DNA of 64,000 nucleotides from the NCBI GenBank assembly GCA_028583405.1, contig CM053251.1, positions 3,783,771 through 3,847,770 on the forward strand. Reading direction: 5' to 3'. Source of the DNA: Pogonophryne albipinna. Taxonomy: Eukaryota; Chordata; Actinopteri; Perciformes; Artedidraconidae. The translations under genes were made by a program, and so were the position numbers. Below are positions 10,771 through 23,387 of this stretch, one piece after another. Below the pieces are notes generated by a model. It was not told the DNA's origin and ran no database searches. It was given only the letters and a program-made list of their open reading frames with translations. Positions within the stretch are counted from its first letter, which is position 1. Every line of letters starts with the position of its first letter.

Positions 10771-11864
10771 ATCTAAGACATGGGTGGGGAACCTCCGGCC
10801 CCCGGGCCGTATACGGCCTGCGAGACCATTTGGTTTGGCCCTCGAGGTAATTTATAAACACACGCAAAAAAGAAAAAAATTAAAGAAATCTAGACCGCAA
10901 AATAATTAAACAAGCGAGTGCCTGTTTTTCCTGGCAACGGTCATGGTCCTTGAACACAACACGAGCCTAACGTGTCATCAAGTGGTATATGTCTCGTCTG
11001 ACAGGGGTGCAGTGCTGACGGAGAGCACCAGAACGCCACTCCGGGACTTAAAAAAATTGCAGTACCCATAAGTCCGTAGGCTACACATGCTGCAGTTTTT
11101 GCATGGCTGTGTCTTTAGTTGTAAGCCCAGAGGTGATCTGTTCGTCTGTCATACTGATCATACAGTCAATAACTTTGTTGTTATTAGCATCTGGTTAGCT
11201 AGCTATGCTAACGAATATAAGAAGCTTTTTCTCCAACCAGTGAGGCAAAGGCACATCTTTATATGATCATTATAGTTATCAAAAAACAAGAGAATAAAGT
11301 AAACAGGTATAAAATACTATATGACAGTAAAAAAAAGTTGTTATTAATAAACAAGAATACAGTTTGAAAGGAGAGTGATTTGTAAAATATCCATAAAGAA
11401 AAAGTAAATCTGCTTATCGTTCTGTTTCATATGGGTGTTAAGAGATGTTTCCATAGATCTCGTAATGTTGCTCTCAAAGTGCACCAGATTGATGCTTTCA
11501 ACTTCAATATTTAAAAAAAAATCTTCCCGGGGGAGCATGCCCCCGGACCCCCCTAGAGGAGGTTAGGTCCCCCCCACTTAAATCATGTCCATGGATAGGA
11601 AACTAAATACATTTGCACACATCTTGTGTCCATATCTTTCTGTTTGGTGGTCATGCCACAACCGTGCATGTGCATGCATGCGCGAGTCATGGCAAGATAT
11701 CTGGATTAAGAGGTTGCTTTTTCTTTGCACAGCATGAAAGAAAGGCCAAATGAATGTGCTGTGATTTTTAAGCAGAGGTCAATAATTTGTACGGCCCTCG
11801 GAGAATGTTGAAAAAATTGAAATGGCCCTTGAGAGGAAAAAGGTTCCCCACCCCTGATCTAAGA
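10771..11864. mobile_element. Non-autonomous hAT element with 8-bp TSD ATCTAAGA
   Basis: The element runs 10779-11856 (1,078 bp). It starts CATGGGTGGGGAACC and ends GGTTCCCCACCCCTG. ATCTAAGA is duplicated exactly at 10771-10778 and 11857-11864. The ends match the common vertebrate hAT style CAGGGGTGGGGAACC. Inside is a GC-rich patch (about 11526-11575, CCCGGGGGAGCATGCCCCCG) that can form a hairpin. No intact transposase. Confidence 0.92.
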
Positions 11865-12229
11865 CAACATTTGTGAAGCAGATAAGATCAACTCAGCCTA
11901 CAAGACACATCAATCCTGTGATTTTTGGTCATAATCCAGGCTCTATGTTCACAGAAGGACATCACAGTGTTTGAGTGTCTATGTCGGTTAAAAGCCAGCG
12001 GGCTTAACTGAAGAACCCTTTAGAACCGGCCCATTTCTGGTTAAATATTTATTTGAATGAATGAATCTTTCTCTTGTTAGTCAAGGAATTCAATGTATGA
12101 TGGTTGGTCCTGCTTTTGTGTTCCGTTTTGGTGTAAAATGTAGTCTACATCTAAATAAAAATATAATTATAGTAATGTGAAAGCCTTTTAGAAATGAATT
12201 GCACATAATAATTCCCACAGAGCTGTGAG

Positions 12230-12660
12230 CACTTATAGCACTTGTGATGCTTTTCCACTCATCTTCCAGTTGTCGGTTTTCCTCTGTTGAAATCGACCAG
12301 CTGTGAAGGTGGGGGCGGGGCTTTTATATGCGCGTAGTGAAACACTTCTGCGTAGTCTGCTCGCGTGTATCCTCCCTTTCGTCTCCTCCCGCACCCCTCC
12401 TCCCTCACCCCTCCTCGACTCCTCCATGTGCATTTCAGCTATAGGGACGTCCTTCAAAATGGCGTGTCTTGATCGATTTCCGGGTCAAGTCCCGGAGGAG
12501 GGGAAGAGAGGAGTCGAGGAGGGGTATTGGGATGAGGCTCTCCATGCTTCCCTGGTGGGAGGGACTAGTCGCAGGGAAACGACGCAAGTGAGGGACGCAA
12601 GAAATCCATTTAACCGAAGTGAAACGCACCTCTGGAGTCCTTCACCGGATGGGTAAGACT
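12230..12660. other. GC/CT-rich block, possible promoter or first exon
   Basis: A pyrimidine-rich stretch (12370-12425, many CCTCCTC words) is followed within 100 bases by its purine-rich counterpart (12490-12525), giving an imperfect inverted repeat. The block is CpG-rich relative to its surroundings and ends near a donor-like GGGTAAGAC at 12650. I cannot link it to a gene. Confidence 0.3.
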
Positions 12661-12911
12661 CTCCTGACCTTCATCTGTCCTTTCTGTTTTCTGGCATCAC
12701 AAGTCATATAAACATGAATGTAACTATGAAACAATAAAATCACTATATTACAAATCCAGTATGTCAAAAAACAAGAGGGATCCGTAATATTTGTAGAATA
12801 ATTTATTTGTGGCGCAACCTTTCAAACACTTTAATTGTGTCAGCTATATTATTTAGTTTTAATCCTGTGTTACTCATTAAGTAAAGTTAAAATATATCTA
12901 AATGTTGTTTC

Positions 12912-13135
12912 TGTCACGGCTGGAGGGCAAGGACCCAAATGCAGAATATTGTTCGAAATCCAAAATACTTTTACTGCGGAACTAGGCCAGGCAACAAAGT
13001 AAAATAAGGCAAGGCAAAACACAAAAATCCCTCCAACAACATCAATAATCTCACAAACGATAGACAGACAAGAACTTAAATGCACACAAGACTAATCACA
13101 CAAACAAGACACAGGTGAGGAGGGAGGAGAAAACA
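12912..13135 (-). mobile_element. Truncated solo-LTR fragment
   Basis: It starts TGTCACGGCTGG and shares GGACCCAAATGCAG with the LTRs at 4589 and 8623, so it is a diverged relative in the same orientation. It fades out near 13135 without a matching end. Confidence 0.6.
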
Positions 13136-13144
13136 TACACTCTT

Positions 13145-13300
13145 AAAACTACTGGGTTAAAAAATAACCCAATCATAACCCAGCTGCTGAGTCACTATAG
13201 GACAGAACACGTGCTGGGTTGTCTTAACCCATGTGCTGGGCTGGATAATTTTAACCCATGTGCTGAGTTGTTTATTTGACCCAAGCTAGTGATTGAAATT
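13145..13300. repeat. Short repeats of ACCCA...CTGGGTT words
   Basis: TTAACCCATGTGCTGGG and related words recur about four times at irregular spacing, partly inverted. This looks like a small fold-back style repeat common in fish DNA. Confidence 0.6.
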
Positions 13301-13946
13301 AACTATATTGTTGGGCTAAATAGAATATAATAATAATGTATAATAGTGTAATGAATTATCTCCAAACACACCGTATATATATATATAAAAAATGCATTTA
13401 TTGATAATTTGAACAGCTTTGTCAAATCGCCAACATTCCATTTCCACTATAAAAGAACAATGCATTTTATCACAATACTAATTCACGTAACATGAAGCAT
13501 GTGACTTAAACAGCTAAGGAGGATGTAGTGGATGAGTTTTTTCTCCTACTCTGAGTCCGAAATGTCCACTTCAGTTGGCAGTTGCACTTACATACACCAA
13601 ACCTTCCATTTATATTTCTATCAATATTATGAAGGCTTTTACAGAAGGGTTTGTTCATATATCATTCATAGCCTGAATTATATTATATTATATATCATGA
13701 AATGGCTGCAGCCAGCATCAGGAGGCAGCGGGACATATACTCCGCCTCTGAGAAGAAAAGCACCAGCGGGTAAAGATGTGCCTTTTTACGCACCGCCTTC
13801 GCTGTGTTTACTTTCATCAGAACAGCTTAAGAGTGACTGCAGGCTGCTACGTGTTAACCACACACACCTCTACACACATCGAACTGCCCGATTACTCCCC
13901 CTTTTATTAGTTTAATGAAGGAGATGTCCAGTTACCAAGGCGCATG
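13301..13946. other. No gene seen
   Basis: AT-rich, with a short (TA)n near 13374. The 127-codon ORF beginning at 13532 shows no recognisable domain. Confidence 0.5.
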
Positions 13947-14100
<154 letters not shown>

Positions 14101-14336
14101 TCTGCTCAGCTCAGCTCTGTGTGTTCGGTGTGTTTGTGTCTGTCCGACACCGGCATTTGTTTTCAAATGACCATGAACAGTAATTTACACACATCTGGCT
14201 AACTCCTAGGTAGCCTATATGCGGGTGTTCCCAAAATAAATTAGTTTAATCTTAATCTCGATGTAGTGCTAAATGCTGTCGGACGTGCACCGGAACGAAC
14301 GTCACTATCATAATATCTTCTGAAAACAAATGCCAG

Positions 14337-14355
14337 TCACACACACACACACACA

Positions 14356-14445
<90 letters not shown>

Positions 14446-14446
14446 T
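14337..14446. repeat. (CA)n microsatellite, interrupted
   Basis: A CA array with ACCAC and ACAAAC interruptions, in opposite orientation to the GT array 240 bp upstream. The pair plus GGCATTTGTTTTCA / TGAAAACAAATGCC next to them forms an inverted structure. Confidence 0.95.
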
Positions 14447-14470
14447 ATAAAGAAACCAGCCCACTCTCTT

Positions 14471-14833
14471 CAGTCTGCGTACAAATGACACGACTTTGCA
14501 AAGGCGTGCAATAGATACGCAGAAGTCCGATGTTGCGTGCATATGATACTCCCACGTTACGTTTGTTATGAACGTATCTTAAATGCGTTTATTTTCTACA
14601 TATCTTTGCCATTTATTTAACCCTAACCCTAACCATAACCCAATAAGCTGCTGTGTCGTTTATTGCACCGCAAACATTAAAACTGTCATTGGAACGGCGA
14701 TCAAGCCTGAAGCCACAGAGCTCTTTGTTTTAATGTTTGAGGTGCAATATCAGCGTATCATATGCACGCAAAATCGGACTTTTGCGTATCTATTGCACGC
14801 CTTTGCAAAGTCGTGTCATTTGTACGCAGACTG
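14471..14833. mobile_element. 363-bp foldback (palindromic) element
   Basis: The 78-bp arms 14471-14549 and 14756-14833 are near-perfect reverse complements starting CAGTCTGCGTACAAATGACA. The 200-bp centre contains a telomere-like CCCTAACCCTAACC. No ORF; a typical MITE layout. The target duplication is not clear. Confidence 0.85.
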
Positions 14834-14913
14834 TGAGAGTATGTTGAAAGAAACAGTAATAAGCAGCGGCACTGCCTAAAAAAATCAGTGTTATTCACCG
14901 TTGTTGAAGTCAG

Positions 14914-16710
14914 TCAGAGGAAACACCACAGTGGGTCTGGATCCTTGCGAGATTCGGCTGCAGCCTGTCGTGATCTCTTGTCTTCAGCTGAGCGATGTCG
15001 TCTCAGCCAAGTTGTCACATATCCTGTCGGATCCCACTGGGTTAGAGGTGGACCATGTAGCTTGATGAACATCAAGGTGGATACCCGTTCAATCAGCAAC
15101 CTGTTTCGCATTGGGGTGATGATCAGATTCATCTGGCTAAATCCCCTTTCACATTCTGCCATGCTGCATGGTATGAGTCTAGTGCAGTTCATCAAGGGCC
15201 TGAGCTCGGCAGGTGTAGCATCGTCCACAGTGCTCTCGACAAAGTCTCGGAATGCATTTATTACACTTACAGTCGGCAGCCTGAATCATTGGCACAGTTC
15301 ACTCACTTGCACCTCTCCATAGCCAGGCGGCATGGTCTGAGCTGGTGGCCAGTTGTCGCGTTCCAGGACTTTTAGTTGAGCGAGCAAGTGAACATAGTCT
15401 GAGTCCGACTGGGCCTGCGAGGCTGCTCCGCGAGATGATGCAGTAGTGAACATTCTATGGCTAAGGTTGTTGCTTAAACTCCGAAGAAATTGTTGACGAT
15501 TGATGGTGACGATTTTGGAGTTGTCTGTGAGCACAACTGTGCCCAGTCTGCCTTCTGATATGGCATTTTCAGCTGCAAGGACCTTGGTCCCAGGTCACTC
15601 CCCCAGTCCATTGATAAAACGAATGCTCCGGTGGATCAGTTTGTCGGCGTATGCTACTGATGTTGTGCGCTTTTGCAAACATTCTGACAACAGGGCTAAC
15701 TCATTCAGTGTATCACACATAAGCGCTAAATCTAAAAGGAACTGCTTTGAAGTCAGCTGCTTTAACAGACCTTCATACAGCTTTCTATCGTTTGCTGATC
15801 GTTTCTCATCTGTCATCGCAAAGCTAAAGTGTGCACATAGTGACTCAAAGTTGTTCCAAACAGCGGATACTGTGCGATAAGAACTGGCCACCCATCTCGT
15901 GCTCAACACACGGCCTATTTTTCCTATTTGTTGATGCAAGTCAGCAGCACACTCAGCCAGTTCTCGTTGGTTTAGGGGTGATCTGCTGTACACAGTGTAT
16001 CATTTGTCCATAAACGCCTGGAAATGGTTCGCACCACTCACGTCAGACACCGTGTCCCCTACAGCCAGCTCCAAACGATGATTTAGGCAATGCCAGGTGA
16101 CTATATTAGGGTACAGTTCAGAAATCTGTTTGGCTACACCTGATTTTCGTCCCAACATGACGCTTGCTCCATCACTTGCAAATGAAATTAAATGCTTCTT
16201 CAAGTAAGCGTCATCGAAGCCATGTCCTTGGAGGCATTTCAACAAGTGCTGCATAATTGTGTCGGCTCTCTGGTCTGGAAGTTCAATCAAATCCAGAAAC
16301 ATAAAATGTGGTTCACAGCTCTTGTCCGTTTCACATTTGAGGTACACAATCAATGTAGTTTTACATCCCAGACTCGTTGACTCATCTATAAGAATAGAAA
16401 CTTTACCTTCTATAGCTTGGATTCTTTGGCATACTTTTTTACGCATCTCTGAACTTATATGGTCAATTATCTGTGCTGCACTGTACCTGGAATGCAAACC
16501 GTTGCCTATGTCAACCCCATTTTCATGTTGTAACTCTAGTAATCCATAGTTGTCCAAAAATGGTCTGTCGTTCTGTGCCAAGTAGTAAGCAGACCGGAAT
16601 ACAGCACATTTAGCTTTCAGCTTTGATGCATTCATATTGTCACACACCTTCTCAAGTGTTTCCTTTTTTGCGTTGACTTGAATCCGCTGTGCAGCAGTGT
16701 GTCCATTTGA
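14914..16710 (-). pseudogene. KIAA1586/ZNF862-like hAT-derived gene with three in-frame TGA stops
   Basis: On the minus strand one frame runs from about 16710 to the stop at 14916-14914, about 599 codons, interrupted only by TGA at 16002-16000, 15597-15595 and 15288-15286; I see no frameshift. The segments read as a hAT transposase core: VSILIDESTSLGCKTTLIVY (first catalytic Asp region), ISFASDGASVMLGRKSGVAK (second), TWHCLNHRLELAVGD, and a C-terminal dimerisation part (AECERGFSQMNLIITPMRNR). This resembles the hAT-derived vertebrate proteins KIAA1586 and ZNF862. The N-terminal BED-type finger is missing; a TAA lies just upstream of the open region. All three stops could come from CGA-to-TGA changes typical of CpG decay. 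It is probably a dead gene copy or dead transposon. Confidence 0.8.
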
Positions 16711-16977
16711 TTATTTGTGTTTAATCATTTTTTTTCTGAGGGATGTCAACATGCCGCTCTTGTCTCTTCCACTGTAAGTGACGGTGAAGGAACGTCATTC
16801 ATCTGCCAATCTTGAACCTTGCGTTTTGAAGATGGATGAACAAACTTTGCAGCCCAGTTTCCCAGCTTTGCAGTCTATCCACGGGTATGCCTCGTGTTTC
16901 CTCCGCCACATCTCCTCCGTCCATACCTCTGGGAAAGGTGAGCTTGAGCTAGCCAGGGGAACGTTGCTAGCATAGCT

Positions 16978-17547
16978 AACGTGGTGGAGTGGCCAACCCC
17001 TACTACGAGGAGGGAGCTTCAGAGGTTTCTGGGCATCGCCAACTTTTACCGCCGCTTCATCAGGAACTTCAGTAAGGTTGCTGCACCCCTCTCAAGACTC
17101 AACTCTGTCAACATTAAGTTCTTCTGGACCCCTGAGGATAATGAGGCTTTTCGCAAACTCAAGTTCCTGTTCACCTCTGCTCCCATCCTCATCCAGCCAG
17201 ACCCTGAGAAGCAGTTTGTTGTGGAGGTTGATGCGTCAGACACTGGGGTGGGAGCTGTCTTGTCGCAAACAGCTGGTCCTAATAACATCCTCCATCCTTG
17301 TGCCTTCTTTTCACGCCGCCTCTCTCCTGCTGAGCGCAATTATGATGTTGGAAACAGGGAGCTTCTGGGAGTCAAGTTGGCGTTAGAGGAGTGGAGACAC
17401 TGGCTCGAGGGCAGCAAGCAGTCATTCCTGGTATGGACAGACCACAAGAATCTCGCCTACATCCAGTCAGCGAAACGGATGAACTCCTGTCAGGCCAGGT
17501 GGGCTCTCTTCTTTAGTCGTTTCAACTTTTTCCTAGTGACTTTTTGA
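16978..17547 (+). pseudogene. Gypsy-type reverse transcriptase C-terminus and RNase H fragment
   Basis: The open frame gives [39 protein letters not shown], then the RNase H start [37 protein letters not shown] and [12 protein letters not shown]. These are hallmark segments of Ty3/gypsy pol (connection region and RNase H). The RT palm with its YxDD box is absent upstream, and the frame ends before the end of RNase H, so the piece is truncated on both sides. It joins unrelated sequence at about 16975, where GTTGCTAGCATAGCTAAC precedes it. Confidence 0.85.
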
Positions 17548-18840
17548 TGCTCCTTGTGAAAGGAAATTCTTTCCTAATCCTGCTTGTTTTTCCTGTTCCA
17601 GATCCACATACTCCAGCCGCTCTGCTTGCCACGTCCAGCCCTCCCTCCTGGTCAGCCCAGCTCCACGTCTCCCCTCTATGTGCTCATCGTCTACTCCTTG
17701 CCAGTGTCGTGGACAAAATAAAGCCTTTTTTTGACACTTCACCACTGTCTCAGTTTTAGTGCTTGTGTGACCGGAGGTCTTCCCCCTCTGTGCCACTGCT
17801 TGGCACCGGGCCAGCGCACCAATTGTGCGCACCGGCTATTTAAGCTGAGGTGCCAAACTGGGTCCCTCCCATTTTCCGCTTCTCCTGTGGTGGCTGCAGC
17901 TTGGCGTAGTAACGCAAATTGTTTGGCGTGGCAGCATTCATGTCCTACTCTCTACCAGACAGCTGACGTCCGGGGCGTTAGAGGAGGCATTTGCTCCGCC
18001 AGAGGCTCCGTGATAGCGGCGTTGCACACTGTTGCGGGATTTGGCCGTGGGATTTGCGGGTCTCATTCCCTCCCTTGTCGGCTCTGTGGCTGCGCCTGGC
18101 TGCACGGGGTGGGGTGTTCTAACTATTCTCGCTCCCCACCTTTGGTCATCATTCCCGTCCCGTGCTGCTGTTTTGGCTCTCTGTGAGTTTTGGGCTCTCT
18201 GTGAGCTTCACTCCTCGCTGTGGACAGGCCCAGACTGCTTGCTCTGGCCTGTTGCTGGAGCCGTTCTTGGCGTCAGGGAATAGTCCTAAATACACGACTA
18301 TAAGGACATTTATTATTTAATTTGTGTATTCCTTGCTGTCCTTTACATTTACTTTAATTTGATTTAATTTGTTTATTCAATTGTTTATATTCATTCAGAT
18401 TTGGTGTATTTTGTTGTTTTCTTTTGTTTATCCTTTTGTCAGAATTATAACCTTTTATCCTGTGCCGGACAGATGCTGTGGGCCTGAGGCGGCAGACTCC
18501 CTGGTGGTGGCAGTGGTTTTCTTCACATATCCGTTTTGAGTGGTGTGCAGTGTCACGGGTGATTTATTTTGGACCCCTACTCCCCTTTTTGTTAACTGCC
18601 GCCGTGGTAAGCCAAGCCCTGTCCGTTTCCCCAAAGTGGGTATTTTATTCAAATGTATTGTGTGTGGTGTTTTTAGATATTTTGTATGTTATAAATAAAA
18701 CTGTATTCTGACCCTTAAAGCTGTCTCTGCCCGTGGTGTAAAACGAACCTGATTGTCCTTAGCAGTATTAGACCTATCTTTATAATTTCCTGGGGGCGAA
18801 ACTCCCCCAGGTGGCGTTGTCCGCAACCGACTTTAAACAC
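17548..18840 (+). mobile_element. Probable 3' remains of the gypsy element (LTR-like)
   Basis: No domain is visible. Two polyadenylation-signal contexts occur (AATAAA at 17718 and 18694), each followed by a T-rich or CTG-rich stretch, and the GC-rich sequence between them is unlike the AT-rich surroundings. Position directly after the RNase H fragment suggests it is the 3' non-coding part and LTR of the same element, but I could not find a matching 5' LTR. Confidence 0.4.
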
Positions 18841-19855
18841 CTACCCTCACCACTTCGCCACACTTGCATAGCGGGTTCTCATCTCCAGTCACTTCTCGGG
18901 AAGCTTAACACAATGTGTCTGTGTGAAGTTTAAAACTCACCAAATACAGTACAACAATATTAAATCCTCAACAAAACAGAAATTACAAATCTGTAAATAC
19001 TACAACTCTAGAACTGAAAGATAAAAAAAATAAAATAAAAGTGCTTGGTTTCACATTGTTGCTGCAGATGCACTCAGTGAACACACGCATGCAAGAGTTA
19101 AATCTGGAATAAAAAGCTATAATTGGACCATTTATGTCCATTTCCTCACTAATAGGATGTGGTGGCAAAGCCCTCACAGATTACAGAGGAGCATTTTGTC
19201 ACAGCCACACTGCTAACAGCCTGTTAATGTGCTTCTCCTTTGTAAATGGCCATCTCATTGCACACAAGATGATAAGGACACTAAAAACAAAGAAAGGCTT
19301 GACTCTGTTTCCTGTTTTCATTTTGGCATTTCAGCATCCAGTCTCTGTCTTCAGAGGGAGCTTTAAACAGAACGTTATAACATTTTAGAAACAGAAATCT
19401 GCCTTTTGTGTATTTAATTCGTTTTTGGATTCTAACTTCTTAAGTGTCTGATTATGAAACGTTTAAAATCTGTTCCTCATAGTAGATTAAGGGGCCTCTT
19501 TGTTTGTGTTTTCTTGTGAAATCTGCAAAAAGATGAGCATAAACTAAGAGCAGTTTCATGACACACAGTAAGTATTTTTCTCTTGGTGGAAATCCAACAG
19601 TAGACTCCTCATAGGGCCATGATGGCGTAGGAAGATGTCAGCAGCTGGAGACTTTATGTATGCATTATTACACCTGTTATTATCGTCCATTTGCGCTACT
19701 TGCTTAACACATTAACCAGTCAGAGATGACACTGCAACGTGCTGAAGGTGTGATGAAAACGGTTTTTTTGTGCTCTGGTTAAATGTCACGTTGGCAGTGT
19801 GGGTGATGTGTTGAAGGGCAGCACTTTCTACAAGCCAGCTGTAATGATGTCTAAT
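18841..19855. other. No gene seen
   Basis: AT-rich intergenic sequence. Nothing recognised. Confidence 0.5.
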
Positions 19856-20338
19856 TTTGGGCATAGATATGTCTCATAATGATTTGTGTGAACATAAAAA
19901 TAATTTGTGTGTAAATATGTGATTTGTAAATGTAAAACACCATCCACAAATGCATTTAAAAGATTTGCAAACCCACAAATAAATTTACAAATGTAAAACG
20001 GATCTGCAAATACGCTAAATATTTTCACAAATAAAAAAAAGATCTGTGAATATCTCTATAACAATGACAACTTTCGATCAGGCATTTGTGAATCCATTTT
20101 CTATTTGTCGACCAAAAATGCGCTTGCGGATCTCAAATCTCTGCTCGTGGATCTGACATTTCAGCTTGATCGTCTTTTTACACACACGGAATTTTGAAGG
20201 TAGATATGGTGCAAAATGTGAGAGCGTGTAAAACCTGATGTGAGCACTTGCAGAAAAAAAATCGGAGTTTGTGTGCATACATTTACACTTGTATAACATA
20301 TCCACGTAACTGTGAACCAAATGTACACTTGTATAAAA

Positions 20339-20373
20339 TATCCACGTAACTGTGAACCAAATTTGAAGTCACA
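20339..20373. repeat. 39-bp direct duplication inside the left arm
   Basis: ACACTTGTATAACATATCCACGTAACTGTG occurs at about 20285-20323 and again, with one change, at 20324-20362. The right arm has one copy, so the duplication arose after the arms formed. Confidence 0.7.
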
Positions 20374-20584
20374 GAAGAAAAAAAATGTTTTACAACTTGA
20401 CGAATCTGCTCTGTGGCAGTATAAATCGATGAATCTGCGGTCTTGACTTTTGCTACACTTCTTGCGATAAATGTGTCGCAAAAGTAATTTTCACCTGTAG
20501 ATGTGGGGGGGGGGGTTGGAGCGAAGGGGCGGAGCTATCAGAACAACGAGGCTTGGGTCAGTCACACAGTCACAGCCACAGTCA

Positions 20585-20655
20585 GGTCGAATCGGATGAC
20601 TGCGGGCTAACGGTTCGTGTCGCTACCAGTCCGCTGACATGGTGCGTCAATCAAC
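20585..20655 (+). other. Candidate first exon in the left arm (and inverted copy in the right arm)
   Basis: Left arm: an ATG at 20639 gives MVRQST and then a donor-like CG|GTACGT. The inverted copy in the right arm (minus-strand ATG at 24223-24221) gives MARQST followed by CG|GTAAGT, the ideal donor. Both point inward. This is inference from sequence shape; transcription is not shown. Confidence 0.3.
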
Positions 20656-21461
20656 GGTACGTTTTGCCCAGTATTACTTTGAATATTATTATTGTGATTG
20701 AGGATTAAATCCGCTTTGAAGACCACCGTTTTATATCGTGCAGTTTAGCGGCAAAATAACGTCAGTTAGCCAGCTAACGCTAGCTTTGTTGAGTTTATGA
20801 TAGCTAAACAAGTAGTGGTTGTAGTCTACAGCAGTAATTAATATATTATAGCCTACTGCTTTGGCACTGACAGTTGATAACCGTTTATGAAAAATAAAAC
20901 CAATTGAACTGTACTGAAATAATGACAAGTTTTATAATTGTCTTGGGCTCCTGCGGTGTTTTTAAAGCATTTGTAAATTATCCATGCTATTTTCTATTTA
21001 GAACGAAGACTTCAGAATCTTAAAACCCCTTAACATTTGTATGCAATTGTGCTAAATTCAACTCTGGAATCAAGCAAATATTAATGTTTGCATGACATTA
21101 GTTATTTATATTTTGATATCACTGAACCATACGTTTAATACATTGAAGTCAAGCTAAGGTACATGTGATGGTAGCTAGTTAGTGCTCTTACCTGTGAGGC
21201 CTCCTCCAAACAGCATAATAACCAGACTGTATCATTAAAACTAAGTACCAGTTCTAGAACCTTGACTTTAGACAAACAATTCAAAAGACAAAATGCATTT
21301 AAAGACCAATCTTTATTTGAATGTGCCTCTTAACCTGAGATATTAGTTATACAGTAATAGTATTGACAATCTAAAAAAACTGAGCAACTCAACAGTCAAC
21401 TTTATATTTCTTATTGTCTAAAGCATTTATTATTTTCATTTTCCCCCTCTCATATTCAGTG

Positions 21462-21790
21462 TGGACGGATTGAGACAGCGTGGTGTCCAGAGAGCTGCTG
21501 AGACTTCAGGGAGAAACCTCCGTGTGATGGACGTCCTGTCTGTTGGTTTGGAGAGGACTGAGGGTCTTTCCTCAGCGAGGAGGACCAGGCCTGATGGAGG
21601 AGCCCATGCTGGGCAAAGCTGATACCACCTGCACAGGCCTAGTCTGTCACTTTATTTGACTAAATGTGTTTACTTATACATTTAATAGGTTTACACCTTC
21701 TGTCCATATGTGCTTTTTATTTAAAACATGTTTGATTAACTTTTGGTTCACATTTCAATAAATTGTATTTGTATTTGCTCCTTTCGTCCA
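21462..21790 (+). other. Candidate internal or terminal exon in the palindrome centre
   Basis: A good acceptor (pyrimidine tract then TATTCAG at 21455-21461) precedes a GC-richer block, open in one frame for 54 codons (VDGLRQRGVQRAAETSGRNL and following), with AATAAA at about 21758. It could be the 3' exon of a transcript starting in either arm. No family recognised. Confidence 0.3.
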
Positions 21791-22871
21791 TTATTCTTAC
21801 TGAAAATGTTAGATTACACATTCACATCTGACTGAAGATTGGCCCCATTTATTTGTGACGTTGCAAACTCTGCGGTACAAGGCACAAGTGATGTGAAGCT
21901 CATAAAGTGAGGCAAATAGAAATAATCAGCTGATGGACTGTAGATGTGGAAATAGATGCATCCCATCAGCTGACTGTGTTTTTTGCCACACGTTATAAGC
22001 CTGACTATAACCACCCCTTCTCTGAGGTGCAGGCAGCGTCACAAACAAATGATGGTCCTGATAGACTACAAAAATATTCGGTGTGCAGATATTTGTTTTC
22101 ACAATAAAAGTAGTTTCTTAGTGAATGTCCTGTACTGGTCTTAAAATCTCATAACATCAGCCTTTAATGTTCCTCTTGGATGTTCTTCTTGACCCTCAGA
22201 GAAGGAGAAGATGCTGAGTTGTGTCTTTCAGGCATGTCCTTTCCTCACAAAATGACAGGAAACATAAAACATTATTGCAGAACAAATGTGTTATTTATGA
22301 AAGGTGTGTTTGTGTGTTGAGGGGCTGTAGATATAATTATTTTTTTAATTGTAATCAGATTATGAATGAACAGTATGAAATTCATCAACATTGAAATATA
22401 TGTTATTATCAAATAATATTTAACTCTTATCAAAACGTAGTGCAACTGTAGAAGCTTGCTCTGTTGTCTCACTGAAAGAATAACTTTTACCACGTTTTTT
22501 ACAGACAATATTGAGAGATAAATAGTAGCAGTTCTCACTATGTGTTAAATAGCTTTGCCTTCAATACATTAAATTAGAAAGCTGACAAAGTCATATTGCT
22601 TGTTAATATCTAAATGTAACTTTTTGCATGGAAAAACCCCTCAACTTAACTGATGTGTAGGTGATCTAGTATTTAGTGTTTAATGGAATGTATATCAGTG
22701 TATTCAAGTCAATACTTCATTTATTTAAACAAATATCTTTCTTGATTCTTTGTACAGTATGAAAAATAGAGTCTTTGTACCTGAGCTGAAGTTCACTGCT
22801 GTGAGGAGTCCAGTTCTGTCTCTCACTCTCTGGTCCAGCCTGTCTGCATCACCTGGACACCTTAAACAAAC

Positions 22872-22873
<2 letters not shown>

Positions 22874-22921
<48 letters not shown>
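22874..22921. repeat. (TA)n microsatellite
   Basis: About 24 TA repeats. Confidence 0.95.
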
Positions 22922-22924
<3 letters not shown>

Positions 22925-23387
22925 AAGTACCATGTGTACAAACAATATAACTGATTCTCTTCTGTTGAACATGTTGGATTGTGTATTGTCCGAGTCAGGG
23001 TCCTTTTTATTTTACTGTAACTTTGGAAGTTGTGTTACCAATGCTTACTGTTTATTTGATAACCATTTGGTAATACAATTAATAAAAACAACAAGGTTTG
23101 GGTTCATTCTTCAGATGACTGTGACGTTAACGTGTAAGCTCAATAATGAACTCCAGCTCAACCAACCATATTGTAATATCTAAGTAATCATCTTGAAATA
23201 TGACATTAATAATTGTAATATACACACATCTTATTGTGAGGTTGATTTCACATACACTACTTCGACGTTAGCTAAATAGCATGGATAATTTACAAAGGCT
23301 TTAAAAACACAGCAGGAGCCCAAGACAATTATAAAACTTGTCATTATTTCAGTACAGTTCAATTGGTTTTATTTTCATAAACGGTTT

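Noticed and set aside
14618..14642. Telomere-like CCCTAACCCTAACC
   Set aside because: Only two to three units in the middle of a foldback element; not a telomere or an interstitial telomeric array.
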